Shown in pieces: positions 23,791 to 32,417 of a DNA stretch of 64,000 nucleotides. How positions within the stretch are numbered: the stretch's first letter is position 1; every line of letters starts with the position of its first letter. The notes below the pieces were generated by a model, which saw nothing but the letters and a program-made list of their open reading frames with translations, had not been told where the DNA came from and did no database searches. A program made the position numbers and the translations under genes. This stretch comes from CAZMHL01 sp045605445 (GTDB taxonomy: Bacteria > Bacillota > Clostridia > RGIG6154): the NCBI GenBank assembly GCA_045605445.1, contig JAZUPZ010000039.1, positions 62,001 through 126,000 of the forward strand. The letters run 5' to 3'.

Positions 23791-25560
23791 TTATTTGTCA
23801 GCAAAAGGTTTTCTTGCACTATAAGTTGTATGCAATAATTCGTGAGCTTTATGAGAATTTGGTTTAACAAGGAAATCTTCATAAAGTTTTTTGATCTGCG
23901 GATTATTATGAGACTGTCTGATAGCAAGTCTTTCATCTTCTGAATAAAGAGCGCTTGCACGTTTTTCCTTATAGGTGTCAAGAATATCATCCTCTTCATT
24001 TGGCAAGAAGCAAGGTTTGATATATGGCTGACCACCACCTGCTACACAACCACCGGGGCAACCCATAATTTCAATGAAGTGATATTTGCTTTTTCCTTCT
24101 CTGATTTCATCAAGAAGAACTTTAGCGTTTTTCATACCATGAGCAACAGCAACGTTAACAACAGTACCGTTAATATCTATTGAAGCTTCTTTAATTCCAT
24201 CAAATCCACGAACAGCCTCAAATTTAACCTGTTCATGTTCTTTATTTGTAAGAGCAAAATAAGCTGTTCTCAAAGCTGCTTCCATAACACCGCCGCTAAC
24301 TCCGAAGATAACACCGGCTCCTGTGTAATCGCCAAGTAAATCCTGGTCGAATTCTTCATCAGGAAGTTTTACGAAGTTGATACCTGATCTCTTTATAAGT
24401 TTTGCAAGTTCTCTTGTTGTAAGAACTGCATCAACATCTTTAAGACCGTTAGTAACAAGCTGTTCTCTTTCTTTTTCATATTTTTTAGCAGTACAAGGCA
24501 TAATTGATACTACAAAAATATTTTTTGGATCGATGTCGTTTTTCTGTGCATAATAAGATTTTACAATAGCACCAAACATTTCGTGAGGTGATTTACATGA
24601 AGAAAGATGTCCAAGTAAATCTCCATAATAATATTCAGCATAGTTAACCCATCCCGGTGAACAAGATGTAATCATAGGAAGAACACCATTGTTGTTAATT
24701 CTTCCAAGCAACTCATTTGCTTCTTCCATAATTGTAAGGTCAGCAGCGAAGTTTGTGTCATAAATTTTATCAAATCCAAGTCTTCTGAGTGCAGAAACCA
24801 TTTTGCCTGTTACAGGAGTTCCTACTTTCATGCCAAACTCTTCGCCAAGTGCTGCCCTAACAGCAGGAGCTGTCTGGACAACGATGAATTTACCTGCTTT
24901 TTTAGCCTCATCAACTTTATCAATTTCTGATTTTTCCATCAAAGCACCGGTAGGACATACGCTTACACACTGACCACAAAGAATACAAGGTGATTCAGTA
25001 AAGCTTCTGTTTTCAGCAGGTGCAACTATTGTAGCAAAACCTCTGTTTTCAAAGCCAAGAACTCCGTTTCCGTGAGCATTCTGACATCTTGCAATACAAC
25101 GACCGCAAAGAATACATTTTGAAGTATCTCTTACGATTGAAGGTGAAACATTTTCAAAAGTAACAGGAGTCTGTTCCCCAACAAACATATCTTCCCTTGC
25201 GCCTGTAGCTTTAGCTACATGGAGCAATTCACACATTTCGTTCTTATCACACTGCTGACATTTCATTGAATGATTTGAAAGCAGGAGTTCAACTGAAGCT
25301 CTACGAGCATCAACAGCTGCCGGTGCAGAAATTGAAATTTCCATACCTTCGTTAACAGGATATACGCAAGAAGCAACAAGACCTCTTGCTCCTTTTACTT
25401 CTACAAGACATACACGGCATGAACCCTGTGAGCATTCTCCGTGATTATATGTGCACAAAGAAGGAATTTCATATCCGCATTTTTTAGCAGCTTCAAGAAT
25501 TGTTAAGCCTTCCTCTACCTGATAGGGAATACCTTCAATTTTAATATTTACTTTAGCCAT
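23791..25560 (-). CDS. hydA: NADH-dependent [FeFe]-hydrogenase catalytic subunit HydA (group A)
   Basis: Catalytic subunit of a cytosolic multimeric hydrogenase, 589 residues. The N-terminus has a plant-type [2Fe-2S] site (Cys36, 48, 51, 65), then a His-ligated cluster (HSMKCQQCDKNEMC), two [4Fe-4S] ferredoxin motifs (CILCGRCIARC, CILCGQCVSVCP), and the H-cluster motifs L1 TSCSPGWVNY, L2 MPCTAKKYE and L3 MGCPGGCVAGGG. With HydB and HydC encoded directly upstream it forms the HydABC complex that, in well-studied relatives, makes H2 from NADH and reduced ferredoxin by electron confurcation. The maturation genes hydEFG are not in the window. Confidence 0.97.
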   Translation of the reverse strand: MAKVNIKIEGIPYQVEEGLTILEAAKKCGYEIPSLCTYNHGECSQGSCRVCLVEVKGARGLVASCVYPVNEGMEISISAPAAVDARRASVELLLSNHSMKCQQCDKNEMCELLHVAKATGAREDMFVGEQTPVTFENVSPSIVRDTSKCILCGRCIARCQNAHGNGVLGFENRGFATIVAPAENRSFTESPCILCGQCVSVCPTGALMEKSEIDKVDEAKKAGKFIVVQTAPAVRAALGEEFGMKVGTPVTGKMVSALRRLGFDKIYDTNFAADLTIMEEANELLGRINNNGVLPMITSCSPGWVNYAEYYYGDLLGHLSSCKSPHEMFGAIVKSYYAQKNDIDPKNIFVVSIMPCTAKKYEKEREQLVTNGLKDVDAVLTTRELAKLIKRSGINFVKLPDEEFDQDLLGDYTGAGVIFGVSGGVMEAALRTAYFALTNKEHEQVKFEAVRGFDGIKEASIDINGTVVNVAVAHGMKNAKVLLDEIREGKSKYHFIEIMGCPGGCVAGGGQPYIKPCFLPNEEDDILDTYKEKRASALYSEDERLAIRQSHNNPQIKKLYEDFLVKPNSHKAHELLHTTYSARKPFADK

Positions 25561-25575
25561 TTTAGTTTCCCCTCC

Positions 25576-27441
25576 TTATTTCTTAACTATTGCACTAAAT
25601 TTACATGATGACAAGCACATTCCGCACTTGATACATTTATCCTGGTCAATTACATATGGTTCTTTACCAACAACGCCTGTAATAGCATTAACAGGACACT
25701 GACGTGCACACAAGCTACATTTTTTACACTTATCTGCTTCAATTTCATATTTCATAAGGTTCTTACAAACCTTTGCAGGACATTCTTTATTTACAATGTG
25801 AGCAATATATTCATCTCTGAAGTGTGTAAGTGTAGAAATAACAGGGTTTGCTGAAGTCTGACCAAGACCGCAAAGTGAACCGATTTTTATTGTTTTGCTA
25901 AGTTCTTCAAGCTGTGTAAGGTCATCCATATCAGCCTTACCATCTGTAATCTTAGTAAGAATTTCAAGCATTCTCTTTGTACCAATACGGCAAGGAGAAC
26001 ACTTACCACAGGATTCATCACAAATAAATTCCATATAGAATTTAGCAACGTCTACCATACAGTTATCTTCGTCCATTACAATAGCTCCGCCCGAACCCAT
26101 CATAGAACCTTTTTCTACAAGGTTATCAAAATCAATTGGAGTATCAAGATCTTTTTCTGTCAGACATCCGCCTGAAGGACCACCTGTCTGAATAGCTTTG
26201 AATTTCTTGCCGTTAGGAATACCTCCTCCGATATCGTAAATAAGTTCACGGAGTGTAGTACCCATTGGAATTTCAACAAGTCCAACGTTGTTAATTTTAC
26301 CGCCGAGAGCAAATACTTTTGTTCCTTTAGAACGTTCTGTTCCGTATTTTGCAAAAGTATCGGCACCGTTTCTAAGAATGTAAGGTACACATGCCAAAGA
26401 CTCAACGTTATTGATTATTGTAGGACATCCCCATAAACCTTTAACAGCCGGGAACGGAGGTCTTGGACGAGGCATACCGCGTTTTCCTTCTATTGAATTA
26501 AGAAGAGCTGTTTCTTCGCCGCAAACAAATGCACCTGCACCAAGTCTGATATGAACTCTGAAGCTGAAATCGGTTCCCATGATATTATCACCGAGAAGAC
26601 CGAGTTCTTCCGCTTGTTTAATAGCAATCTTAAGTCTGTTAACAGCAATTGGATATTCAGCACGAACATAGAAATAACCATTCTGTGCACCAATAGCATA
26701 TCCTGCTATAACCATACCTTCGATAACTGCGAGAGGATTACCCTCGAGGATTGATCTATCCATAAACGCACCGGGGTCACCTTCGTCACCGTTACAAACA
26801 ACGTACTTGGTTCCTTCGGGCTGAGCATATGCAAACTGCCATTTTCTACCTGAAGGGAATCCACCGCCGCCACGGCCTCTGAGACCTGAGTCAAGAACTG
26901 TCTGAATAACATCAGCTCTGTCCATTTTCAAAGCTTTTGCCAATCCCTGGAAAGCACCTGCACCAAGAGCTTCGTTGATATCTTCAGGGTTTATCTGACC
27001 GCATCCGTGAAGAGCGATACGAACCTGTTTTTTATAGAAATTGATATCGTCCTGTTTTGCAACTTTTTCATTAGTAGTAGGATCAACAAAAAGTAATCTT
27101 TCTACGATTTCACCGTTAAGGATATCTTTTTCAAAGATTTCATCAACATCATCAACGGTAACCAATCTGTAAAGAGTATCTTCAGGGAAAATTTTCACGA
27201 AAGGACCCTGAGAGCAGAAACCGAAACAGCCAACCTGATTAACTGTAACCTTGTTCTGCATATTATTTTCTTCAATGAGCTTTTCAAGTTTCTCTTTAAT
27301 TTCAGCCGAGTTTGAAGAAAGACATCCTGTACCACCGCAAAGAACAATAGCTCTCACACCATTTTCGCCTTTAAATTTGCAAGCGAGAGATTTGGTGCAT
27401 TCTTCAGCAACTTTATTAAATTCATCAAAATTTTTAATCAT
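25576..27441 (-). CDS. hydB: Hydrogenase NADH-binding subunit HydB (NuoF-like)
   Basis: A 621-residue flavoprotein. A thioredoxin-like [2Fe-2S] domain at the N-terminus (LCGGTGCLSS, QVGCFGFCSQGP) precedes the NuoF core, with the FMN/NADH-binding segments GLRGRGGGGFPSGRKW and CNGDEGDPGAFMDR, the SLBB domain and a [4Fe-4S] site (ESCGKCSPCRIG). Two C-terminal ferredoxin clusters (CKKCSLCARQCP, CIKCGMCLSSC) follow, as in HydB of electron-bifurcating hydrogenases. It takes electrons from NADH and passes them to HydA. The start shares one base with the hydC stop (TAATG), and hydA follows after 15 bases. Confidence 0.96.
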   Translation of the reverse strand: MIKNFDEFNKVAEECTKSLACKFKGENGVRAIVLCGGTGCLSSNSAEIKEKLEKLIEENNMQNKVTVNQVGCFGFCSQGPFVKIFPEDTLYRLVTVDDVDEIFEKDILNGEIVERLLFVDPTTNEKVAKQDDINFYKKQVRIALHGCGQINPEDINEALGAGAFQGLAKALKMDRADVIQTVLDSGLRGRGGGGFPSGRKWQFAYAQPEGTKYVVCNGDEGDPGAFMDRSILEGNPLAVIEGMVIAGYAIGAQNGYFYVRAEYPIAVNRLKIAIKQAEELGLLGDNIMGTDFSFRVHIRLGAGAFVCGEETALLNSIEGKRGMPRPRPPFPAVKGLWGCPTIINNVESLACVPYILRNGADTFAKYGTERSKGTKVFALGGKINNVGLVEIPMGTTLRELIYDIGGGIPNGKKFKAIQTGGPSGGCLTEKDLDTPIDFDNLVEKGSMMGSGGAIVMDEDNCMVDVAKFYMEFICDESCGKCSPCRIGTKRMLEILTKITDGKADMDDLTQLEELSKTIKIGSLCGLGQTSANPVISTLTHFRDEYIAHIVNKECPAKVCKNLMKYEIEADKCKKCSLCARQCPVNAITGVVGKEPYVIDQDKCIKCGMCLSSCKFSAIVKK

Positions 27442-27929
27442 TAGTTTATACCTCCCTGCTGACGATATTCTTCAACTATACCGGGAACTGCACTAACTTC
27501 AACTTTAGGATAAACTTTACCGTTGATAGTAACGGCAGGGGCTATACCGCAAGCACCTATGCAGCGAAGCGCATCAAGTGTGAACAAGCCGTCTTCTGAA
27601 GTTTCACCGGGTTTAATTCCGATAATTTCAGAGAACTTATCAACAACCTGCTGTGCACCTTTAACGTAACAAGCTGTACCAAGGCAACAACCGATAACGT
27701 ATTTTCCCTTTGGTTTTAATGAGAAAAATGAATAGAATGTAACAACGCCGTATATTTCAGCAACTGAAATTCCGGTTCTCTCCGAAACGATTTCCTGAAC
27801 TTCAAGCGGTATATATCCAAACTCACCCTGGATATCGCTCAAAATCATCATTAACGGAGTGGTATCATTTGCATATCTGTCGCAGATTTCGTTAATCTGA
27901 ACGACTGCTGCTTCGCTTAAATGAGGCAT
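27441..27929 (-). CDS. hydC: Hydrogenase [2Fe-2S] subunit HydC (NuoE-like)
   Basis: A 162-residue thioredoxin-like ferredoxin of the NuoE/24-kDa family. The four cluster cysteines are in CCLGTACYVKG (two) and RCIGACGIAP (two). The frame is open to 27995, but ATG 27929 (MPHLSEAAV) is 6 bases behind AAGGAGG and gives the family length. It is the first gene of hydCBA. Confidence 0.95.
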   Translation of the reverse strand: MPHLSEAAVVQINEICDRYANDTTPLMMILSDIQGEFGYIPLEVQEIVSERTGISVAEIYGVVTFYSFFSLKPKGKYVIGCCLGTACYVKGAQQVVDKFSEIIGIKPGETSEDGLFTLDALRCIGACGIAPAVTINGKVYPKVEVSAVPGIVEEYRQQGGIN

Positions 27930-27986
27930 AATAGCCCTCCTTTTTATAAATTGTTTTTTACAAATTCTGAACAAATTTGTCAATAT

Positions 27987-28015
27987 ATTATACAATAACG
28001 TAAATATTTTGTCAA
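27987..28015 (-). promoter_or_regulatory. Strong sigma-A promoter for hydCBA with start-site palindrome
   Basis: Perfect consensus TTGACA (28010-28015), 17-bp spacer and TATAAT (27987-27992) on the minus strand. A palindrome ACAAATTTGT (27971-27980) covers the predicted transcript start and could be an operator, for example for a redox regulator; it does not match the usual Rex site closely. Confidence 0.85.
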
Positions 28016-28083
28016 TAGCTTAACCCCTTATATTATGCCTTTTTAAATAATAAAATTCATTTACTTTATGCGCAAATTTATAA

Positions 28084-28116
28084 TAAAAAATCACCTGAAT
28101 TTCAGGTGATTTTTTA
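28084..28116 (-). terminator. Rho-independent terminator after iorB
   Basis: An inverted repeat with core TCACCTGAA/TTCAGGTGA (28091-28099 with 28101-28109) flanked by A6 and T6 runs, next to the iorB stop. Confidence 0.9.
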
Positions 28117-28683
28117 TTATAGTTCGTACCCAAGTTCAAACGCTTTAAGATTAACATCAAGAAACTTAGCAGGCACACTGTTTTTTATAATTTCAAGCCA
28201 TTTTTCTTTGGGTATATCAGTTAACTTTGCCATTACACCTATAAGAACAACATTAACAGCTTTTATATTCCCTGCTTTCTCCGCAAGAGAAAAAGCATCA
28301 ACACTGATCAACTCAGCTTTCTCGGCAATCTTATTTTCAATATCATTCGGATATTCCATTTTACCGGTAATAACGGGCATAGGATTGATTTTCTGAGTGT
28401 TAGTAATTATCTTTCCGACTTTTTTTAAAAACGGTAAAGCCCTGTACGCCTCCAATTTTTCAAAAGCAAGAATAATATCTGCTTCACCTTTGTCTATTAT
28501 AGGAGAATAAACGTTCTCGCCATATTTGACATATGTAACAACACTTCCGCCTCTCTGGCTCATACCATGAACCTCAGAAACTTTAACATCAAAGCCGTTG
28601 TCTATTGCAGTATTACCGATAATTCTTGATGCAAGAAGAGTTCCCTGTCCGCCCACGCCTACAATCATTATATTCTTAGTCAT
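28117..28683 (-). CDS. iorB: Indolepyruvate:ferredoxin oxidoreductase, beta subunit
   Basis: A 188-residue gamma-domain-type subunit of the 2-oxoacid:ferredoxin oxidoreductase family. The N-terminal IMIVGVGGQGTLLASRIIG and SEVHGMSQRGGSVVTYV are typical of IorB. With IorA it interconverts aryl-pyruvates and arylacetyl-CoA plus CO2 and reduced ferredoxin. The start at ATG 28683 follows GGAGG by 7 bases and lies 2 bases past the iorA stop, so the pair is tightly coupled. It is the last gene of the T-box-controlled operon. Confidence 0.94.
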   Translation of the reverse strand: MTKNIMIVGVGGQGTLLASRIIGNTAIDNGFDVKVSEVHGMSQRGGSVVTYVKYGENVYSPIIDKGEADIILAFEKLEAYRALPFLKKVGKIITNTQKINPMPVITGKMEYPNDIENKIAEKAELISVDAFSLAEKAGNIKAVNVVLIGVMAKLTDIPKEKWLEIIKNSVPAKFLDVNLKAFELGYEL

Positions 28684-28685
28684 TG

Positions 28686-30419
28686 TTATTCCTCCGTTTT
28701 TTCTATCGCACCGAATTTGCAAACATTAACACAAAGACCACAACCGTTACACTGCGACATATCGATGCATACTTTTGAGTCAACCACCGAAATAGCCGGG
28801 CAACCAAGTTTGAGGCACATTTTACAGTTTTTACACTTATCTGTAATCTTACAATGTCCTGTATATTTAACCTTTTTAAGAAGTGCGCAAGGTCTTTGAG
28901 CAATTATTACTGAAGGCGCCTCTCTATCAGTTTCAGTTTTTACAACCTTTTCAAATTCTTCTATATCAAACGGGTCGCAAACAGTAATATGCTCAATTCC
29001 AACAGCCTTACATAATGCCACAAGATTAACCTGCTTTGTTTCTTCCCCTCTGATTGTATATCCGGTAGTAGGATTTTCCTGATGTCCTGTCATTCCTGTA
29101 ATAGAGTTGTCAAGAATGATTACAGTATTATTACCCTTGTTATACACGATGTCAATAAGACCTGTTATTCCCGAATGGATAAATGTAGAGTCACCTATAA
29201 CAGAAACAAGTTTTTTATTAAATTCTCCCCCTCTTGCTTTTGCCATACCATGTGCCGCAGAAACAGACGCTCCCATACAGATTGTTGTGTCAACACTTTC
29301 AAGAGGCTGTACAGCTCCAAGGGTGTAACATCCAATATCACCTGAAACAACAAGGTTGAGCTTTTTCAAAACGTAGAATGTCGCTCTGTGGGGACATCCG
29401 GCGCACATTACCGGTGGTCTTGCAGGAATTACTTCTTCTATAGCAGAAAATTCAGTTTCCTCACCAAGAATTACATTTTTTATCAAATTCTGCGAATACT
29501 CACCAAGAAGAGAAAATTTTTCTTTTCCTATCACATTGATACCAAGAGATTTACAGTGTTCCTCAATATAAGGATCAAGCTCTTCAACAACATATACTGT
29601 TTCGCATTTGTCAGCAAAATCTTTGATAAGTTTTTCTGGTAACGGATAAACCATACCAAGCTTAAGATAATTAACTTTATCTCCTAAAGCATCTTTTGTA
29701 TACATATAAGACACGCCTGAGGTAATAACCCCGACTTTAGCTTTATTATCTTCTACAACATTAAAAGAACAGGTTTCAGCATACTCTTTCTGTTTTAATA
29801 TTCTTTCTTCAACATCCACATGGCGCTTTATAGCATTGGCAGGCATCATAACATATTTGCCGATGTTTTTCTCATAGTCTTTTACTGCCACATCTTCACG
29901 TTCACAGATTTCAACAAGACTCTGTGAATGAGAAACTCTTGTAGAGAGACGGATAAAGCACGGCGTATCAAATTCTTCAGAAAGTTCAAAAGCTTTTTTT
30001 GTAAATTCTTTACACTCTGATGAATCCGAAGGTTCAAGCATAAGAATCTTCGATGCTCTCGCATAATGTCTTGAATCCTGCTCATTTTGAGAAGAATGCA
30101 TTCCAGGATCATCAGCAACACAAAGAACAAGTCCTCCGTTAACTCCGGTGTAGCTTGCTGTGAAAACCGGGTCCGCCATTACGTTAAGACCAACATGTTT
30201 CATACAGCTCATTGCACGGGCACCACCAATAGAAGCTCCTATAGCAACTTCAGCAGCAACTTTTTCATTAGGTGACCATTCTGCATATATTTCATCATAT
30301 TTAACAATTTCTTCGGTAATTTCTGTACTTGGAGTACCAGGATATGAAGCAACAACATTAACTCCTGCTTCATAAGCTCCTCTTGCAACAGCAGCATTAC
30401 CAAGTAATAATTTTCTCAT
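28686..30419 (-). CDS. iorA: Indolepyruvate:ferredoxin oxidoreductase, alpha subunit
   Basis: A 577-residue thiamine-diphosphate enzyme subunit. The N-terminal pyrimidine-binding half (SYPGTPSTEI) is followed by the middle domain, the TPP/Mg motif GDSTFIHSGITGLIDIVYNKGN with IILDNSITGMTG, and a C-terminal pair of [4Fe-4S] ferredoxin motifs (CKNCKMCLKLGCP, CNGCGLCVNVC). PPVMCAGCPHRATF is characteristic of IorA. The reaction is reversible: aryl-pyruvate + CoA + oxidised ferredoxin to arylacetyl-CoA + CO2. Its ATG overlaps the ligase stop (ATGA), and the T-box upstream suggests it runs in the reductive, biosynthetic direction here (inference). Confidence 0.95.
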   Translation of the reverse strand: MRKLLLGNAAVARGAYEAGVNVVASYPGTPSTEITEEIVKYDEIYAEWSPNEKVAAEVAIGASIGGARAMSCMKHVGLNVMADPVFTASYTGVNGGLVLCVADDPGMHSSQNEQDSRHYARASKILMLEPSDSSECKEFTKKAFELSEEFDTPCFIRLSTRVSHSQSLVEICEREDVAVKDYEKNIGKYVMMPANAIKRHVDVEERILKQKEYAETCSFNVVEDNKAKVGVITSGVSYMYTKDALGDKVNYLKLGMVYPLPEKLIKDFADKCETVYVVEELDPYIEEHCKSLGINVIGKEKFSLLGEYSQNLIKNVILGEETEFSAIEEVIPARPPVMCAGCPHRATFYVLKKLNLVVSGDIGCYTLGAVQPLESVDTTICMGASVSAAHGMAKARGGEFNKKLVSVIGDSTFIHSGITGLIDIVYNKGNNTVIILDNSITGMTGHQENPTTGYTIRGEETKQVNLVALCKAVGIEHITVCDPFDIEEFEKVVKTETDREAPSVIIAQRPCALLKKVKYTGHCKITDKCKNCKMCLKLGCPAISVVDSKVCIDMSQCNGCGLCVNVCKFGAIEKTEE

Positions 30420-32065
30420 TTTCTATCCTCCGATATTTCATTCTGTTGTGCTACTACACTTTCACCACAATAAATTTTTCTGAGTTTCGGTTTTTCTATC
30501 TTTCCTGTGGGATTTCTGGGAACGTCAGCAAATATAATCTTTCTTGGTCGCTTATAACGCGGCAAATCAATACAGAATTCATTCACATCTTCCTCAGTCA
30601 TGCTCATTCCTTCTTTCACCTGGATTACAGCAGCAGCTATTTCTCCAAGTCTTGCATCAGGTAACCCTATAACCGCAACATCACTGATTTTATCATTCTT
30701 TCTTAAGAAATCTTCTATTTGCACCGGATAAAGATTTTCACCACCGGAAATGATAACATCTTTTTTTCTGTCTACAAGGAAAATAAAACCGTCTTTATCT
30801 TCTTCAGCCATGTCTCCGGTAAAGAGCCATCCGTCACTCAAAACCTCTTCGGTAGCTTTTTCATCTTTGTAATATGCCGTCATAACGCCCGGTCCTTTAA
30901 CAGCAAGCTCTCCTACTTCGCCCTGTTTTACGGTATTTCTGTTTTCATCAACAATTCTTACTTCCCAACCATATCCGGCTTTTCCAATAGCGCCAACTTT
31001 GTGTTCATTTTCAACTCCAAGGTGCACACAACCGGGTCCAATTGATTCTGAAAGACCGTAATTTGTATCATATTGATGATTCGGAAATACGCTCTTCCAA
31101 CGTTTTATAAGACTTGGAGGAACAGGTTGAGCACCAATATGCATAAGTCTCCATTGACTGAGATCATATTTTTCAATATCAATTTCTCCCCTGTCTATTG
31201 CATCAAGAATATCCTGAGCCCACGGCACAAGCAACCAAACAATACTGCACTTTTCTTCCGAAACTGTTTTGAGTATCCATTCAGGTTCAGTTCCTTTTAA
31301 AAGAACAGCACGACCTCCAACAAGAAAACTTCCGAACCAATGCATTTTAGCACCGGTATGATATAAAGGTGGAATACAAAGGAAAACGTCATCTTTTGTT
31401 TGAGAATGATGATTTTGTTCTGTCATAGCTGCGTGAACAAGACTTCTGTGTTTATGTATAATTGCCTTAGGAAATCCTGTGGTTCCTGAAGAAAAATAAA
31501 TAGCTGCATTGTCATCGTCCGTAAGTTTGATTTCAGGATTTTTTGAAGAACAATATGAAACGAGATTATCGTAACTTTCTGCAAATGTAGGACAGTCATC
31601 TCCCACATAAAGCTTAAATTTTACTTTAGGTATTTTATTGCTGATTTCTTCAACACGACCAATAAACTCCGGTCCAAAAATAAGCGCATCAGCATCGGCA
31701 AGATCAAGACAATATTTTATCTCATCTGCAGCGTATCGATAATTAAGAGGAACAGCTAAAGCACCGGTTTTTAAAATACCAAAATAGATCGGAAGCCATT
31801 CAATTCCGTTCATAAGAAGAATTGCAACTTTATCATTCTTCTTTATACCTCTGGTAAGAAGAAAATTAGCCATTCGGTTTGCTTTTTTGTTAAAGTCGCT
31901 CCAGGTAATTTCTTTTCTGTAGGCTTCGCTTGGATTTGCTTCAATAAGAGCATATTCTCTCCAGGTCATCCTTTCCTGTTTTTCAAGTTTTGGATTAATT
32001 TCCACAAGGCTTATGTCGTTGGGATAAAAATCCGCATTTTTCTTTAAAATTTCAGTAATAGGCAT
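30416..32065 (-). CDS. AMP-forming acyl/aryl-CoA ligase (ANL superfamily)
   Basis: A 549-residue acyl-adenylate enzyme that activates a carboxylic acid with ATP and CoA. The P-loop is FSSGTTGFPKAI, later motifs are YGLSES and GWLFTGDMAEEDKDGF, the hinge is DRKKDVIISGGENLYP, and the catalytic lysine is in NPTGKIEKPKL. The substrate is not fixed by these motifs, but the 4-base overlap with iorA argues for an arylacetate (phenylacetate, 4-hydroxyphenylacetate or indoleacetate). The frame is open to 32188, but the true start is ATG 32065 (MPITEILKK) behind AAAGGA; the extra 41 codons belong to the T-box leader. It is the first gene of the ligase-iorA-iorB operon. Confidence 0.9.
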   Translation of the reverse strand: MPITEILKKNADFYPNDISLVEINPKLEKQERMTWREYALIEANPSEAYRKEITWSDFNKKANRMANFLLTRGIKKNDKVAILLMNGIEWLPIYFGILKTGALAVPLNYRYAADEIKYCLDLADADALIFGPEFIGRVEEISNKIPKVKFKLYVGDDCPTFAESYDNLVSYCSSKNPEIKLTDDDNAAIYFSSGTTGFPKAIIHKHRSLVHAAMTEQNHHSQTKDDVFLCIPPLYHTGAKMHWFGSFLVGGRAVLLKGTEPEWILKTVSEEKCSIVWLLVPWAQDILDAIDRGEIDIEKYDLSQWRLMHIGAQPVPPSLIKRWKSVFPNHQYDTNYGLSESIGPGCVHLGVENEHKVGAIGKAGYGWEVRIVDENRNTVKQGEVGELAVKGPGVMTAYYKDEKATEEVLSDGWLFTGDMAEEDKDGFIFLVDRKKDVIISGGENLYPVQIEDFLRKNDKISDVAVIGLPDARLGEIAAAVIQVKEGMSMTEEDVNEFCIDLPRYKRPRKIIFADVPRNPTGKIEKPKLRKIYCGESVVAQQNEISEDRK

Positions 32066-32111
32066 ATATTTTTTCCTTTCTGATAGATATATATCACTTA
32101 AAATTAAGGTA

Positions 32112-32375
32112 TAAAAAACTCGTCCTCTCAATAAAGTAGAGGACGAGAATAATTCCCGTGGTACCACCTCAGTTCGTCGGCATTTCACAATACCAACCTT
32201 TTCAGGTACACTGTAACACCTTAGTTCTGTAACGGGAACTCCCGTTGTACCTTTTCAGTACACAACTCACGAAATGTATTCAAAATACGCTTTCCATTGT
32301 CTCGCAGCAACCGACAACTCTCTCAAGGTTCCACGTAATTCTACTTTTTTCCGATCATAGTCTTTATTTCAACTT
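32112..32375 (-). promoter_or_regulatory. T-box riboswitch (tyrosine, specifier UAC) upstream of ligase-iorAB
   Basis: A complete T-box leader on the minus strand. Stem I has a K-turn-like base, AGTAGAA facing the specifier loop, and an apical GAGAGAGTTGTCGGTTGCTG segment. The specifier loop reads GAA-TAC-A with TAC at 32276-32278, the same layout as GAA-GGC-A in Bacillus glyQS, so tRNA-Tyr is the predicted ligand. The T-box core AGGTGGTACCACGGG lies at 32155-32169; its UGGU bulge pairs with an ACCA tRNA end. The terminator is a perfect 10-bp stem (32119-32128 with 32138-32147) plus T6. Uncharged tRNA-Tyr would favour the antiterminator and switch the operon on. Confidence 0.93.
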
Positions 32376-32381
32376 ACGCAC

Positions 32382-32410
32382 ATTTTATCATTATTTCTGC
32401 AAAAAGTCAA
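32382..32410 (-). promoter_or_regulatory. Sigma-A promoter for the T-box leader
   Basis: TTGACT (32405-32410), a 17-bp spacer and TAAAAT (32382-32387) on the minus strand, starting 8 bases after the deoR stop. Confidence 0.8.
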
Positions 32411-32417
32411 CACTTTT

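Noticed and set aside
29082..29345. Plus-strand 87-codon frame within iorA
   Set aside because: Lies opposite the conserved TPP-binding region and has no RBS.
32066..32188. N-terminal extension of the CoA ligase frame (41 extra codons)
   Set aside because: It is the T-box terminator/antiterminator region read in frame by chance. The real start at 32065 has a proper Shine-Dalgarno.
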